A stretch of 21,893 nucleotides of DNA from a virus: IMG/VR virus record IMGVR_UViG_3300021963_000737, positions 1 to 21,893 of that record; one strand, 5' to 3'. The position numbers and the translations under genes are program-made. Of this stretch, positions 1-6,674 are shown piece after piece. Under the pieces are notes generated by a model. The model was not told where the DNA came from. It did not search any database and was given only the letters and a program-made list of their open reading frames with translations. Numbering within the stretch: position 1 is the first letter of the stretch; the number at the start of each line of letters is the position of its first letter.

Positions 1-627
1 AATCAGTGGAGTTGGTTAACAGTTGTAGTTGATGCAGAAAATCAACAATCACATTTTTACTTAAATGGAACAGAAGTAGATTCTAAAGCAGGCTTTGGAA
101 GTAGTTCTCCTTGGAAGTATGAAGGAAAGCTTAAAACATATAGAAATAATAATATTTATTTAGGAACATCTACTACATTACCTGACGAAAGTACTCACAA
201 GTACTTTAAAGGGGATATTGCAAAAGTAGTAGCCTGGAATAGAGCACTAACTCCGGAAGAAGTTATTTCCGTACATAAAGAGTTGCCTAATCAAGGAATA
301 GTTCTTAACTTAGACTTTAATAATGAATACTCTGAACTTGTATACAACAATACTGAATATAGAACTGAAAATATCAGAGTACCAAACTCTATTCTACCTC
401 ATAGAGTTCCTGGGCGTTTTCGTTGTTTGCCTCATGTAGATGAAGGACTAGTTAACGGAGTTTGGGCTAAAGGTAAAACAACAGCTCAAAACGAAGAGAG
501 ATACGTATTACAGATGCAACAAGGAAAAGTTGATTATAAACAAGACGGAATTAATAATGTAAGTTATAAGTTCTTAGGAGAACAAAAATTAACTCCTTGG
601 GCTAAAATTTTAAATATAGAGTTATGA
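1..627 (+). CDS. LamG-domain protein, 3' part (probable tail adhesin or glycan-binding protein)
   Basis: The frame is open from the first base, so the true start lies upstream; 208 residues are visible. Residues about 1-93 look like the end of a LamG/concanavalin-A-like fold: WSWLTVVVDAENQQ, then a strand containing FYLNGTEVD, a NIYLGTST strand, and the typical closing DIAKVVAWNRALTPEEV helix. Such domains bind carbohydrates and are common in phage adhesins and surface proteins. The remaining ~115 residues (from about LNLDFNNEY, including PHRVPGRFRCLPHVDEG and a KQDGINNVSYKF strand) form a separate domain. From memory it resembles the C-terminal segment of some bacterial and phage galactosyltransferase-like proteins; this is low certainty. 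An internal TTG at 283 is not a credible start because the LamG fold is upstream of it. The stop overlaps the next gene by 4 bases (ATGA), implying coupled translation with the radical SAM gene. Confidence 0.8.
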   Translation, partial: NQWSWLTVVVDAENQQSHFYLNGTEVDSKAGFGSSSPWKYEGKLKTYRNNNIYLGTSTTLPDESTHKYFKGDIAKVVAWNRALTPEEVISVHKELPNQGIVLNLDFNNEYSELVYNNTEYRTENIRVPNSILPHRVPGRFRCLPHVDEGLVNGVWAKGKTTAQNEERYVLQMQQGKVDYKQDGINNVSYKFLGEQKLTPWAKILNIEL

Positions 628-2063
628 ACAAAGAGAAAAATGAGTTAACAGTCCTCAGAGAAGAGTTAAATAAAACTGGTTGTGGCTTCTGTGCAGCAAA
701 ATGGACACAAGTTACAATACACCTACAGATGGGAGAAACTCACTCTTGTCACCACCCTAGAACACATAAAATACCGGTAGCAGAGTTAGTAAGGAATCCT
801 TCTGCACTACATAATACAAAGTACAAGAAAGAACGTAGAAAAGAGATGCTAGAGGGTAAAAGACCTTCTGAGTGTGACTATTGTTGGAATGTAGAAGACA
901 ACTCAAAAGAATTCTCAGATAGAATTTATAAGTCAAATGAACCATGGTCTAAACCGCATTTAGAAGAGATTATAAACTCTGATTGGAGAAAAGACTACAA
1001 CCCTAGATACGTAGAAGTAGCTTTTTCAAATGTTTGTAATTTTAAATGCTCTTACTGTGGACCTTCTTTCTCATCTCAATGGGTACAAGAGTTAAAGAAA
1101 CACGGAGCATATCCAACATCTACAAAATTTAATGATTTAAAATGGGTTGAAGAGCAAGGTAGAATGCCATTTAATCATGGGGACCCTAACCCATACTTAG
1201 AGGCATTTTGGAAATGGTGGCCAGACTTATATAGGGATCTACATACATTCCGTATCACAGGAGGAGAGCCTTTATTAGCAAAAGATACATGGCAGGTATT
1301 AGATTATATTATTAATGAAGAAAAACCTAACAGAAACCTTAACTTAGGAATTAACTCTAACCTCGGAGTGCCTGATGAGTTGATAGATCAACTTATTGAA
1401 AAGATCCAAATTATTGAGAACGATAGTAAAGTTAAGGAACTGGTACTGTATACATCAATTGATACATGGGGTAACCATGCAGACTATATCCGTAATGGAA
1501 TGGACTATACAAGGTTTAAAAAGAATGTAGAAAAAATATTAGAAAACTGTAAAAGAGTTTCAGTTGTGTTTATGTCTACGTTTAATGCTTTATCTGTATT
1601 CAGGTACAAAGAGATGTTAGCATTTGCATACAATTTAAAAAAGCGCTTTAATAGCCCAGTACGTTACTGGAACCCGGTAGTGATGGTAGATTCATCTTAC
1701 CTAAGACATCCAGCACACCAAACTGTTCAATTACTTCCCCAGGAGTATAAAGAGTTGATCTTAGACGCTGCTAAATTCTGTGATGAATTACGCTACGTAA
1801 ATAAAGTAGAAAGCGAACAGTGGCAACCTTGGCATACAGGTTTTACAGATATCGAAACCGATAAAATTAAACGTATTGCAGACTGGATGTCAGCTCCTCA
1901 GGATCCTTTAATATTGGCTAGAAACAGAGAAGATTTTTATAAGTTCTTTACTGCACACGATAAACGAAGAGGAACTAATTTTGTAGAAACATTCCCACAA
2001 TTAGCTACATTTTTTAACGACTGTAAAGACGCAATGAATGAATTTAATCGCACACAGGGGTAA
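624..2063 (+). CDS. Twitch-type radical SAM enzyme
   Basis: This is a 479-residue protein with the CxxxCxxC radical SAM signature at C138-C142-C145 (CNFKCSYC), which holds the 4Fe-4S cluster that cleaves S-adenosylmethionine. The SAM-contacting motif ITGGEPLL lies at about 211-218. Two further cysteine groups occur before the core: CGFC at 20-23 with C42, and CDYC at 84-87. They could bind an auxiliary cluster or zinc. Proteins of this layout are usually named 'twitch domain-containing radical SAM protein' and occur in many marine phages; their substrate is not established. The start ATG overlaps the stop of the LamG gene, so the two are probably translated together. Substrate candidates, by context only, are a sugar intermediate of the downstream cassette or the upstream adhesin. 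The family call is firm and the reaction is unknown. Confidence 0.9.
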   Translation: MNKEKNELTVLREELNKTGCGFCAAKWTQVTIHLQMGETHSCHHPRTHKIPVAELVRNPSALHNTKYKKERRKEMLEGKRPSECDYCWNVEDNSKEFSDRIYKSNEPWSKPHLEEIINSDWRKDYNPRYVEVAFSNVCNFKCSYCGPSFSSQWVQELKKHGAYPTSTKFNDLKWVEEQGRMPFNHGDPNPYLEAFWKWWPDLYRDLHTFRITGGEPLLAKDTWQVLDYIINEEKPNRNLNLGINSNLGVPDELIDQLIEKIQIIENDSKVKELVLYTSIDTWGNHADYIRNGMDYTRFKKNVEKILENCKRVSVVFMSTFNALSVFRYKEMLAFAYNLKKRFNSPVRYWNPVVMVDSSYLRHPAHQTVQLLPQEYKELILDAAKFCDELRYVNKVESEQWQPWHTGFTDIETDKIKRIADWMSAPQDPLILARNREDFYKFFTAHDKRRGTNFVETFPQLATFFNDCKDAMNEFNRTQG

Positions 2064-2460
2064 TCTTAACGGACCGAACCCAGAACAGGAAAATAACCCA
2101 GAGTATTTAGCAATAGCTATAGAACAGGGGTATGACGTAGAGGTAGATGTTTGGTACAAAAACCATAAGCTATTCTTAGGTCATGATTTTCCCGTATACG
2201 AAACCTCTTTAGAATTCCTTAAAAAAGATTTTATTTGGGCTCATGCTAAAAACTTAGAAGCTCTTCACTATTTATTAGAGAATGACGTACATTGCTTCTG
2301 GCATGAAGAAGATCAACATACGTTAACAAGTAGAGGTTATATTTGGACTTATCCAAATATGGCTGTAACTTCTAAGAGTATAATTGTAGATTTACAACCG
2401 CAAGTAAAATTAAGACCGTGTTATGGAATTTGTTTCGACTGGACACCTATCCAAAAATAG
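2038..2460 (+). CDS. Short GDPD-like (PLC-like TIM barrel) phosphodiesterase
   Basis: This 140-residue protein begins IAHRGN, matching the HRG signature of glycerophosphodiester phosphodiesterases. It keeps the other expected acid and base positions: E18 in the PEQEN segment (equivalent to PENT), E35 and D37 in the strand DVEVDVW, and H49-D50 in LGHD. It is clearly shorter than ordinary GDPD enzymes (about 240 residues or more). A compact version of this sort is known to me from capsule and surface-glycan loci, where it probably acts on a phosphodiester or sugar phosphate; that assignment is inference. The start lies 26 bases inside the radical SAM gene, and the HRG motif sits only five residues from the start, as in full-length family members, so the start is credible. 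The end overlaps the next frame by 38 bases. Confidence 0.72.
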   Translation: MNLIAHRGNLNGPNPEQENNPEYLAIAIEQGYDVEVDVWYKNHKLFLGHDFPVYETSLEFLKKDFIWAHAKNLEALHYLLENDVHCFWHEEDQHTLTSRGYIWTYPNMAVTSKSIIVDLQPQVKLRPCYGICFDWTPIQK

Positions 2461-3067
2461 TAGAATAGCTATATGCTTATTTGGGAATATAATCGATTCT
2501 TCCAAACTAACTAAAGGGTTAAAACTACTTACATACAACATACCAGACATATCTATCGATTACTTTGCGAATACGTATCAACAGCTCGATGAAAGTTTTG
2601 TAGACAGTTTAAATATAAAAAACTACCAAACACAGCCTAACTTAAACACTTACGAACCTTCACTAGAAGACGCATTTAGTCTAGCTAGAGTTAGTATACT
2701 GAAGCAACGATTTGAAGCCGATTGTAAATTCAAATACGACGCAGTTATTGCTGTAAATACAAGCTCAGAAATAAGGTATACAGTTTTATCAACAAATCAA
2801 GAAATAACTGATCAAACAGTATATGGATTTGGATACTACATGGACACCTCCGTAATGCAATTTAGGTTAGATAACCTAGTATGGTTCTCAGATTCAAACA
2901 CCTTTGACACACTTTCTCGAATCTATTTTGACTTCGCTAAGAATCCACTACTATCTTTAAAAGAAGAAGTAGCTTGGCATTCTTACATAAAGAAACATAA
3001 CATCAACATAACACCTTTGGAATATAGAGCAGTTATTCTTGATGCTAAAAAAAGACCCTTAATCTAG
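2423..3067 (+). CDS. Divergent glycosyltransferase-like protein (HTW family, copy 1)
   Basis: This is a 214-residue protein of uncertain function. Its layout matches the two proteins at 3068-3886 and 7786-8439. It has an N-terminal hydrophobic strand (RIAICLFGN, about 14-22), a segment IDYFANTY where the others have the FVHTW motif, a central helix before YDAVIAV (about 105-111), and a C-terminal helical region. The pattern 'strand - xVHTW - YDxVxxxRxDL' recalls capsule-locus glycosyltransferase-like proteins. This copy has lost both the HTW and the acidic DL motif, so it may be inactive or have a different acceptor. The only ATG before the conserved core is at 2423, 38 bases inside the GDPD-like gene. 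The first 13 residues have no counterpart in the paralogues and may simply reflect this overlap. It directly abuts the next gene (TAGATG). Confidence 0.5.
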   Translation: MEFVSTGHLSKNSRIAICLFGNIIDSSKLTKGLKLLTYNIPDISIDYFANTYQQLDESFVDSLNIKNYQTQPNLNTYEPSLEDAFSLARVSILKQRFEADCKFKYDAVIAVNTSSEIRYTVLSTNQEITDQTVYGFGYYMDTSVMQFRLDNLVWFSDSNTFDTLSRIYFDFAKNPLLSLKEEVAWHSYIKKHNINITPLEYRAVILDAKKRPLI

Positions 3068-3886
3068 ATGCAAAATAAACCTAAAATAGCAGTATGTATC
3101 GCGGGTGAAATAAGAACCGGAATAGAAGACTTTAAAGTATTTTCTGAATTCTTTAAACATTACGACATAGATGTATTTGTACATACTTGGAATGTGGTAA
3201 CTTCCGACAATTTAAAATTTGGAGAGGACATCTGGAAGGGGAACGAAGGGTATGATACAAAAGGTATTCAACAGAAAATAGCAGAACTTTACAAACCTGT
3301 TAGGATGCTAGTAGAAGATCCTTTAGAGAAAACTGATACATTAGCTTTTGAATCAATGATGTACAGTATATACAGAGCTGATTTACTTAGACAGGATTAC
3401 GAATTAGAGACTAACAAAATATACGACATAGTAGTAAAGTACAGGTTTGATTTAATATTTGAAAAAGGAATTACATTCCCACCTTTTCAAGTAGAACCAA
3501 GAACGTTATACTATGTCAACCGTAACCAAGGATGTACTCCTCAAGACTGCGGCAGACATGGGTTAAGTGATTTATGGTTTTATGGAGATTCTAATACAAT
3601 GTCTACTGTGTGTAGTATGTATAATTTCTTTAGGTATAAATTAAAACCTTTGAGAAATCCGAATTACTTTACGGGAGTAGAGTTAAAAAGAGATATGAGC
3701 TTTGCAACTTTTTCACCTAGTCAACTTTATTACAACCAATGTATAAAATATAATATCAGACCTGTAGACATCTCAATGATGGATAATAACTATAATAGAC
3801 AGAGTCTACATAGAACTGCTGTAAAGCATTTAGACCCTTATGATAATTTTAAAGAAATAAACGAATACTACAACTCACATGTCTAA
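3068..3886 (+). CDS. Glycosyltransferase-like protein (HTW family, copy 2)
   Basis: This 272-residue protein has an N-terminal Rossmann-type strand KIAVCIAGEIRTG (6-18), then DIDVFVHTWN (33-42), a helix SMMYSIYRADLLRQDYE (about 96-112) and YDIVVKYRFDL (119-129). The last motif, an acidic residue after a basic stretch, has the position of a nucleotide-sugar-binding DxD-like element in GT-A enzymes. This arrangement is seen in putative glycosyltransferases of capsule and lipopolysaccharide loci. The donor and acceptor cannot be read from sequence. It is the best preserved of three related proteins in this operon and starts immediately after the stop of copy 1. Its last eight bases overlap the next gene. 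No signal peptide or membrane segment is visible, so it should be cytoplasmic. Confidence 0.6.
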   Translation: MQNKPKIAVCIAGEIRTGIEDFKVFSEFFKHYDIDVFVHTWNVVTSDNLKFGEDIWKGNEGYDTKGIQQKIAELYKPVRMLVEDPLEKTDTLAFESMMYSIYRADLLRQDYELETNKIYDIVVKYRFDLIFEKGITFPPFQVEPRTLYYVNRNQGCTPQDCGRHGLSDLWFYGDSNTMSTVCSMYNFFRYKLKPLRNPNYFTGVELKRDMSFATFSPSQLYYNQCIKYNIRPVDISMMDNNYNRQSLHRTAVKHLDPYDNFKEINEYYNSHV

Positions 3887-4826
3887 AGATCTAACACTTA
3901 TAACTTTTGGAGATAGCTGGACATGGGGAAGTGAACTTCGCAAACCAGGTCTGAAAAAATCAAAAGAAGATTGGGATACTTCTAATGATGAGTATCGTCT
4001 AAAAAACGTCTGGCCTACCTACTTATCAGAACAGTTAGGCTTTACTAAACATATTAATAGATCATTCCCAGGAGCATCTAACGATATGATAGTAAGACAT
4101 TTAGTAAACTATATACTCCAAGAGTATTTAAAACCTGGTAAGCCAACTGATGACTTATTTTTAACAATAGGATTAACCTCTCCAGATAGAGTAGATCTTT
4201 ATTTTAAGAATGAACAAATATTAGGAGACCAAGGTTGGATGACACTTTGGCCGTATATGGATATAGATTACGGAGATAAGCTTCGTAATAACTTTGCTAA
4301 GACATACTCTTTATATTTTGCAAACCCAGAAGAGTTTGTATACCGCTATATAAATCAAATACACTACCTGCAGACTTTTTTAACTGCTAATAATATTAAG
4401 CATTTAATATTTCAATCCTTTTATCAAACATTTGGGCATGTTCATATAACTGAATGGGAGGATAAACCACATGCATTTACGTACAAGTCTATTATGAACC
4501 AATCGTACTGGGAGTTAATTCACCCGGTAACCTTTATGAATAAGAATGTACCTGCTCATAGTTTTCATGCACATGTAAAACTTAAATCTATGCTAACAGG
4601 AGAAGAAGGTTTTAAGGTACAACATCCTTCTGAGATAGGACATAAATGGTGGGCAGATCATATGAAAGAATATATAGTAAAAAATAAACTTTTAAAAAGT
4701 ATTCCAAAACTACATACCTACGACTTTTCAGATCCAGTAAAGACACTGCCGGTTACATTGAAAAACACAGGGCCTGTAGAACAAGATATAGAAACAAAAA
4801 AACCAGTTTTTAGAACATTAATATGA
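3879..4826 (+). CDS. SGNH/GDSL-like hydrolase, copy A
   Basis: This 315-residue protein opens with LITFGDSWTWG, the block I GDS motif with the presumed nucleophile S13. Block II is seen as SFPGASND (G65, N68). Block III carries GLTSPDR instead of the usual GxND, a replacement that I associate with phage-type members. The C-terminal catalytic block is HPSEIGH (H249 to H255). SGNH enzymes remove acyl groups from sugars, lipids or glycans, and in this glycan cassette a deacetylase or deacylase role is the natural guess. There is no signal peptide, so it acts in the cytoplasm or on the virion. It overlaps the preceding gene by 8 bases and the following paralogue by 4 (ATGA). Confidence 0.72.
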   Translation: MSKDLTLITFGDSWTWGSELRKPGLKKSKEDWDTSNDEYRLKNVWPTYLSEQLGFTKHINRSFPGASNDMIVRHLVNYILQEYLKPGKPTDDLFLTIGLTSPDRVDLYFKNEQILGDQGWMTLWPYMDIDYGDKLRNNFAKTYSLYFANPEEFVYRYINQIHYLQTFLTANNIKHLIFQSFYQTFGHVHITEWEDKPHAFTYKSIMNQSYWELIHPVTFMNKNVPAHSFHAHVKLKSMLTGEEGFKVQHPSEIGHKWWADHMKEYIVKNKLLKSIPKLHTYDFSDPVKTLPVTLKNTGPVEQDIETKKPVFRTLI

Positions 4827-5641
4827 GAACACTTTATTCACTCGGAGATAGCTTTAGCGTAGGAGTAGGTTTAGATATTAGATCTCTACCTCATAAAACT
4901 TACTCTGGAATTTTAGCAAGTAACCATGAGTCTACTCTAAAACTATTAGGAAGAGCCGGATGTGATATGTTTACAATATACCTTCAGGTTCGAAAATTAA
5001 TTAAACTCAGTAAAGGTAGAGACGAACTTGCAATAATAAGCCTTACTTGGCCTGATAGGTTTTCTTTTGCAACCGAAGAAGTACACTACCTGGACGTTGA
5101 TCTAAAAAATGTAGATTACCTCTCTTACGTACCATATAGAGATGCTTTAGCATGTAACCCTGATATTATACCAGCTTTCGATTTTTCAAACAATCCTAAA
5201 ATATTTAGCAATACATTAGTAGATATCGACGGATTACTAAACGGAAAGATGTATAATAAAGACGGTATGCATGTTTTAAGTAGAGAGCATAGAAAAGCTT
5301 TAGAGTACTATATTACGTATCTACACAACCACCACATAAAACGAGAACAAGATACAGGGTTGGCATTGTATATGCATACGCTTTTAAAGCAAGCTAATAT
5401 CCCTCACGTATTTCTAGACCCGATAGGGTATTTCCTTCACGAACCTCATAATAAACTGACAACACTTATAGACAAGAAGCACTTTATTATACACGACTGG
5501 TACAAGTTCGCAGAAAAATACCCGGACGTACAAGGAACAAGCCATGTTAATGAAGAAGGTCATCAAGTAGTTTCACAAATTATACAAGAACATTTAGATA
5601 AACATAATATAATTGAAGAATGGAAAACGCCCCTTATATAG
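4823..5641 (+). CDS. SGNH/GDSL-like hydrolase, copy B
   Basis: This 272-residue protein starts TLYSLGDSFSVG with the presumed nucleophile S10. Block III is SLTWPDR, parallel to GLTSPDR of the upstream copy, again without the canonical GxND asparagine. The C-terminal block is HVNEEGH (H241 to H247), with exactly the spacing found in copy A. The two genes are therefore adjacent, diverged paralogues of one fold rather than two unrelated hydrolases. The pair could act as a heteromer or on two acyl positions of one glycan; this is inference. The start is fixed by the ATGA overlap with copy A, and the 3' end overlaps the nucleotidylyltransferase start by 22 bases. Confidence 0.68.
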   Translation: MRTLYSLGDSFSVGVGLDIRSLPHKTYSGILASNHESTLKLLGRAGCDMFTIYLQVRKLIKLSKGRDELAIISLTWPDRFSFATEEVHYLDVDLKNVDYLSYVPYRDALACNPDIIPAFDFSNNPKIFSNTLVDIDGLLNGKMYNKDGMHVLSREHRKALEYYITYLHNHHIKREQDTGLALYMHTLLKQANIPHVFLDPIGYFLHEPHNKLTTLIDKKHFIIHDWYKFAEKYPDVQGTSHVNEEGHQVVSQIIQEHLDKHNIIEEWKTPLI

Positions 5642-6348
5642 TTTTTCCTATGCTAGGAGAAGGTTCTAGGTTTGTAACTGCAGGTTACACCACACCTAAG
5701 TATTTATTAGAATACAAAGGTAAGACGATGTTAGAACACGCGGTAGATACGTTAGGAGTTAATGGAGAACTTATTTTTATAATAAGAGGAGATCATGATC
5801 AAGCGTATAAAGACCAGATTGATAGACTAACTAAAAAGTATGATGCTAATCTTCTAATAGTTAACCGAAAGACGCAAGGAGCAGCGGAAACAGTATCACT
5901 TATCCGTCCGTACATCCAAGATCTTTCCCGTCCATTAATAACAGTTAATGCTGATCAGTATATGCACTGGAATGGAAAAAAGTTTGAAGAATTACTTGCT
6001 TCTGATCCGGAAAGTTCGTATATTGTTACACATACCGACTCTTCCCCTAAATGTAGTTATGTGAGGTTAGAAGGAGATGAAATTGTAGAAGTACGAGAAA
6101 AGATCGTAATAAGTAATACTGCTACAGTCGGAATATACCATTGGGCATCTACTAAAGATTTTTTAGAAGATGTAGACCAGATGATGGAAGAAGGTGTTAA
6201 AGATAACAATGAATATTATATAGCACCGGTTTATAACTACACTATTAAGAAAGGAAAGAAAGTCAAGATGTATCATATACCTCCAGGACAATTCTACCCA
6301 GTAGGAACACCAGAAGATTTTGAATATTTTAAAAACTTAGAACTATAA
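5620..6348 (+). CDS. Sugar-phosphate (or related) nucleotidylyltransferase
   Basis: This 242-residue protein has the N-terminal nucleotide-binding signature of NTP transferases: GEGSRFVTAGYTTPKYLL, about residues 13-30, with the conserved R17 and K27. It is followed by KTQGAAET (84-91) and the metal-binding VNADQ strand with D112. NNEYYIAPVYN and a terminal FYPVGTPEDFEYF segment are typical of short, core-only sugar-1-phosphate nucleotidylyltransferases without a C-terminal beta-helix. It should activate a sugar phosphate, or a similar phosphorylated compound, as an NDP or CDP derivative; the nucleotide and sugar cannot be told. It starts 22 bases within the SGNH gene and is joined to the cupin gene by a 1-base TAATG overlap, a strong hint that the two products act on the same intermediate. 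Confidence 0.88.
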   Translation: MENAPYIVFPMLGEGSRFVTAGYTTPKYLLEYKGKTMLEHAVDTLGVNGELIFIIRGDHDQAYKDQIDRLTKKYDANLLIVNRKTQGAAETVSLIRPYIQDLSRPLITVNADQYMHWNGKKFEELLASDPESSYIVTHTDSSPKCSYVRLEGDEIVEVREKIVISNTATVGIYHWASTKDFLEDVDQMMEEGVKDNNEYYIAPVYNYTIKKGKKVKMYHIPPGQFYPVGTPEDFEYFKNLEL

Positions 6349-6674
6349 TGAAAGCAGGTAGAATAGAAGATTTTAAGAAAGGATGGTTTATTGGAAACTT
6401 TGAACCAAGTCTACTCAAAGCAGATTTTGAAGTAGCAATTCAACATTACAAGAAAGGAGAAGTTCATAACGATCACTTTCATAAAAAAACAACCGAGTAC
6501 AATGTAGTACTGGACGGTGTTATTAAGATTAACGAACAAGAGTTTGTAGAGGGAGATATCTTTATTATAAAACCTTATGTAGTTAGCCAGGCATCTTACT
6601 TAACGGACGTAAGGTTGTTAGTAGTAAAGACAGAAAGTGACCCAAAAGATAAATACGAATTTGAATTAATATGA
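6348..6674 (+). CDS. Single-domain cupin, partner of the nucleotidylyltransferase/RLP pair
   Basis: This 108-residue protein contains a complete cupin motif 1, G37-x5-H43-x-H45-x4-E50-x6-G57, which normally binds a divalent metal. Motif 2 is recognisable as G69...P76 but its metal-binding histidine position is Q81, so metal coordination should be altered. Small cupins act as isomerases, epimerases, lyases or sensors. In Rhodospirillum rubrum a cupin works with a RubisCO-like protein in methylthioadenosine metabolism, a precedent for the neighbour seen here. It is coupled on both sides: TAATG with the nucleotidylyltransferase and ATGA with the RubisCO-like gene. The fold assignment is strong and the reaction is unknown. 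Confidence 0.85.
   Translation: MKAGRIEDFKKGWFIGNFEPSLLKADFEVAIQHYKKGEVHNDHFHKKTTEYNVVLDGVIKINEQEFVEGDIFIIKPYVVSQASYLTDVRLLVVKTESDPKDKYEFELI

Noticed and set aside
283-627. A 114-residue gene starting at TTG 283
   Set aside because: The same frame is open to the window start and encodes the LamG fold before 283, so this is an internal codon of a larger, truncated gene.
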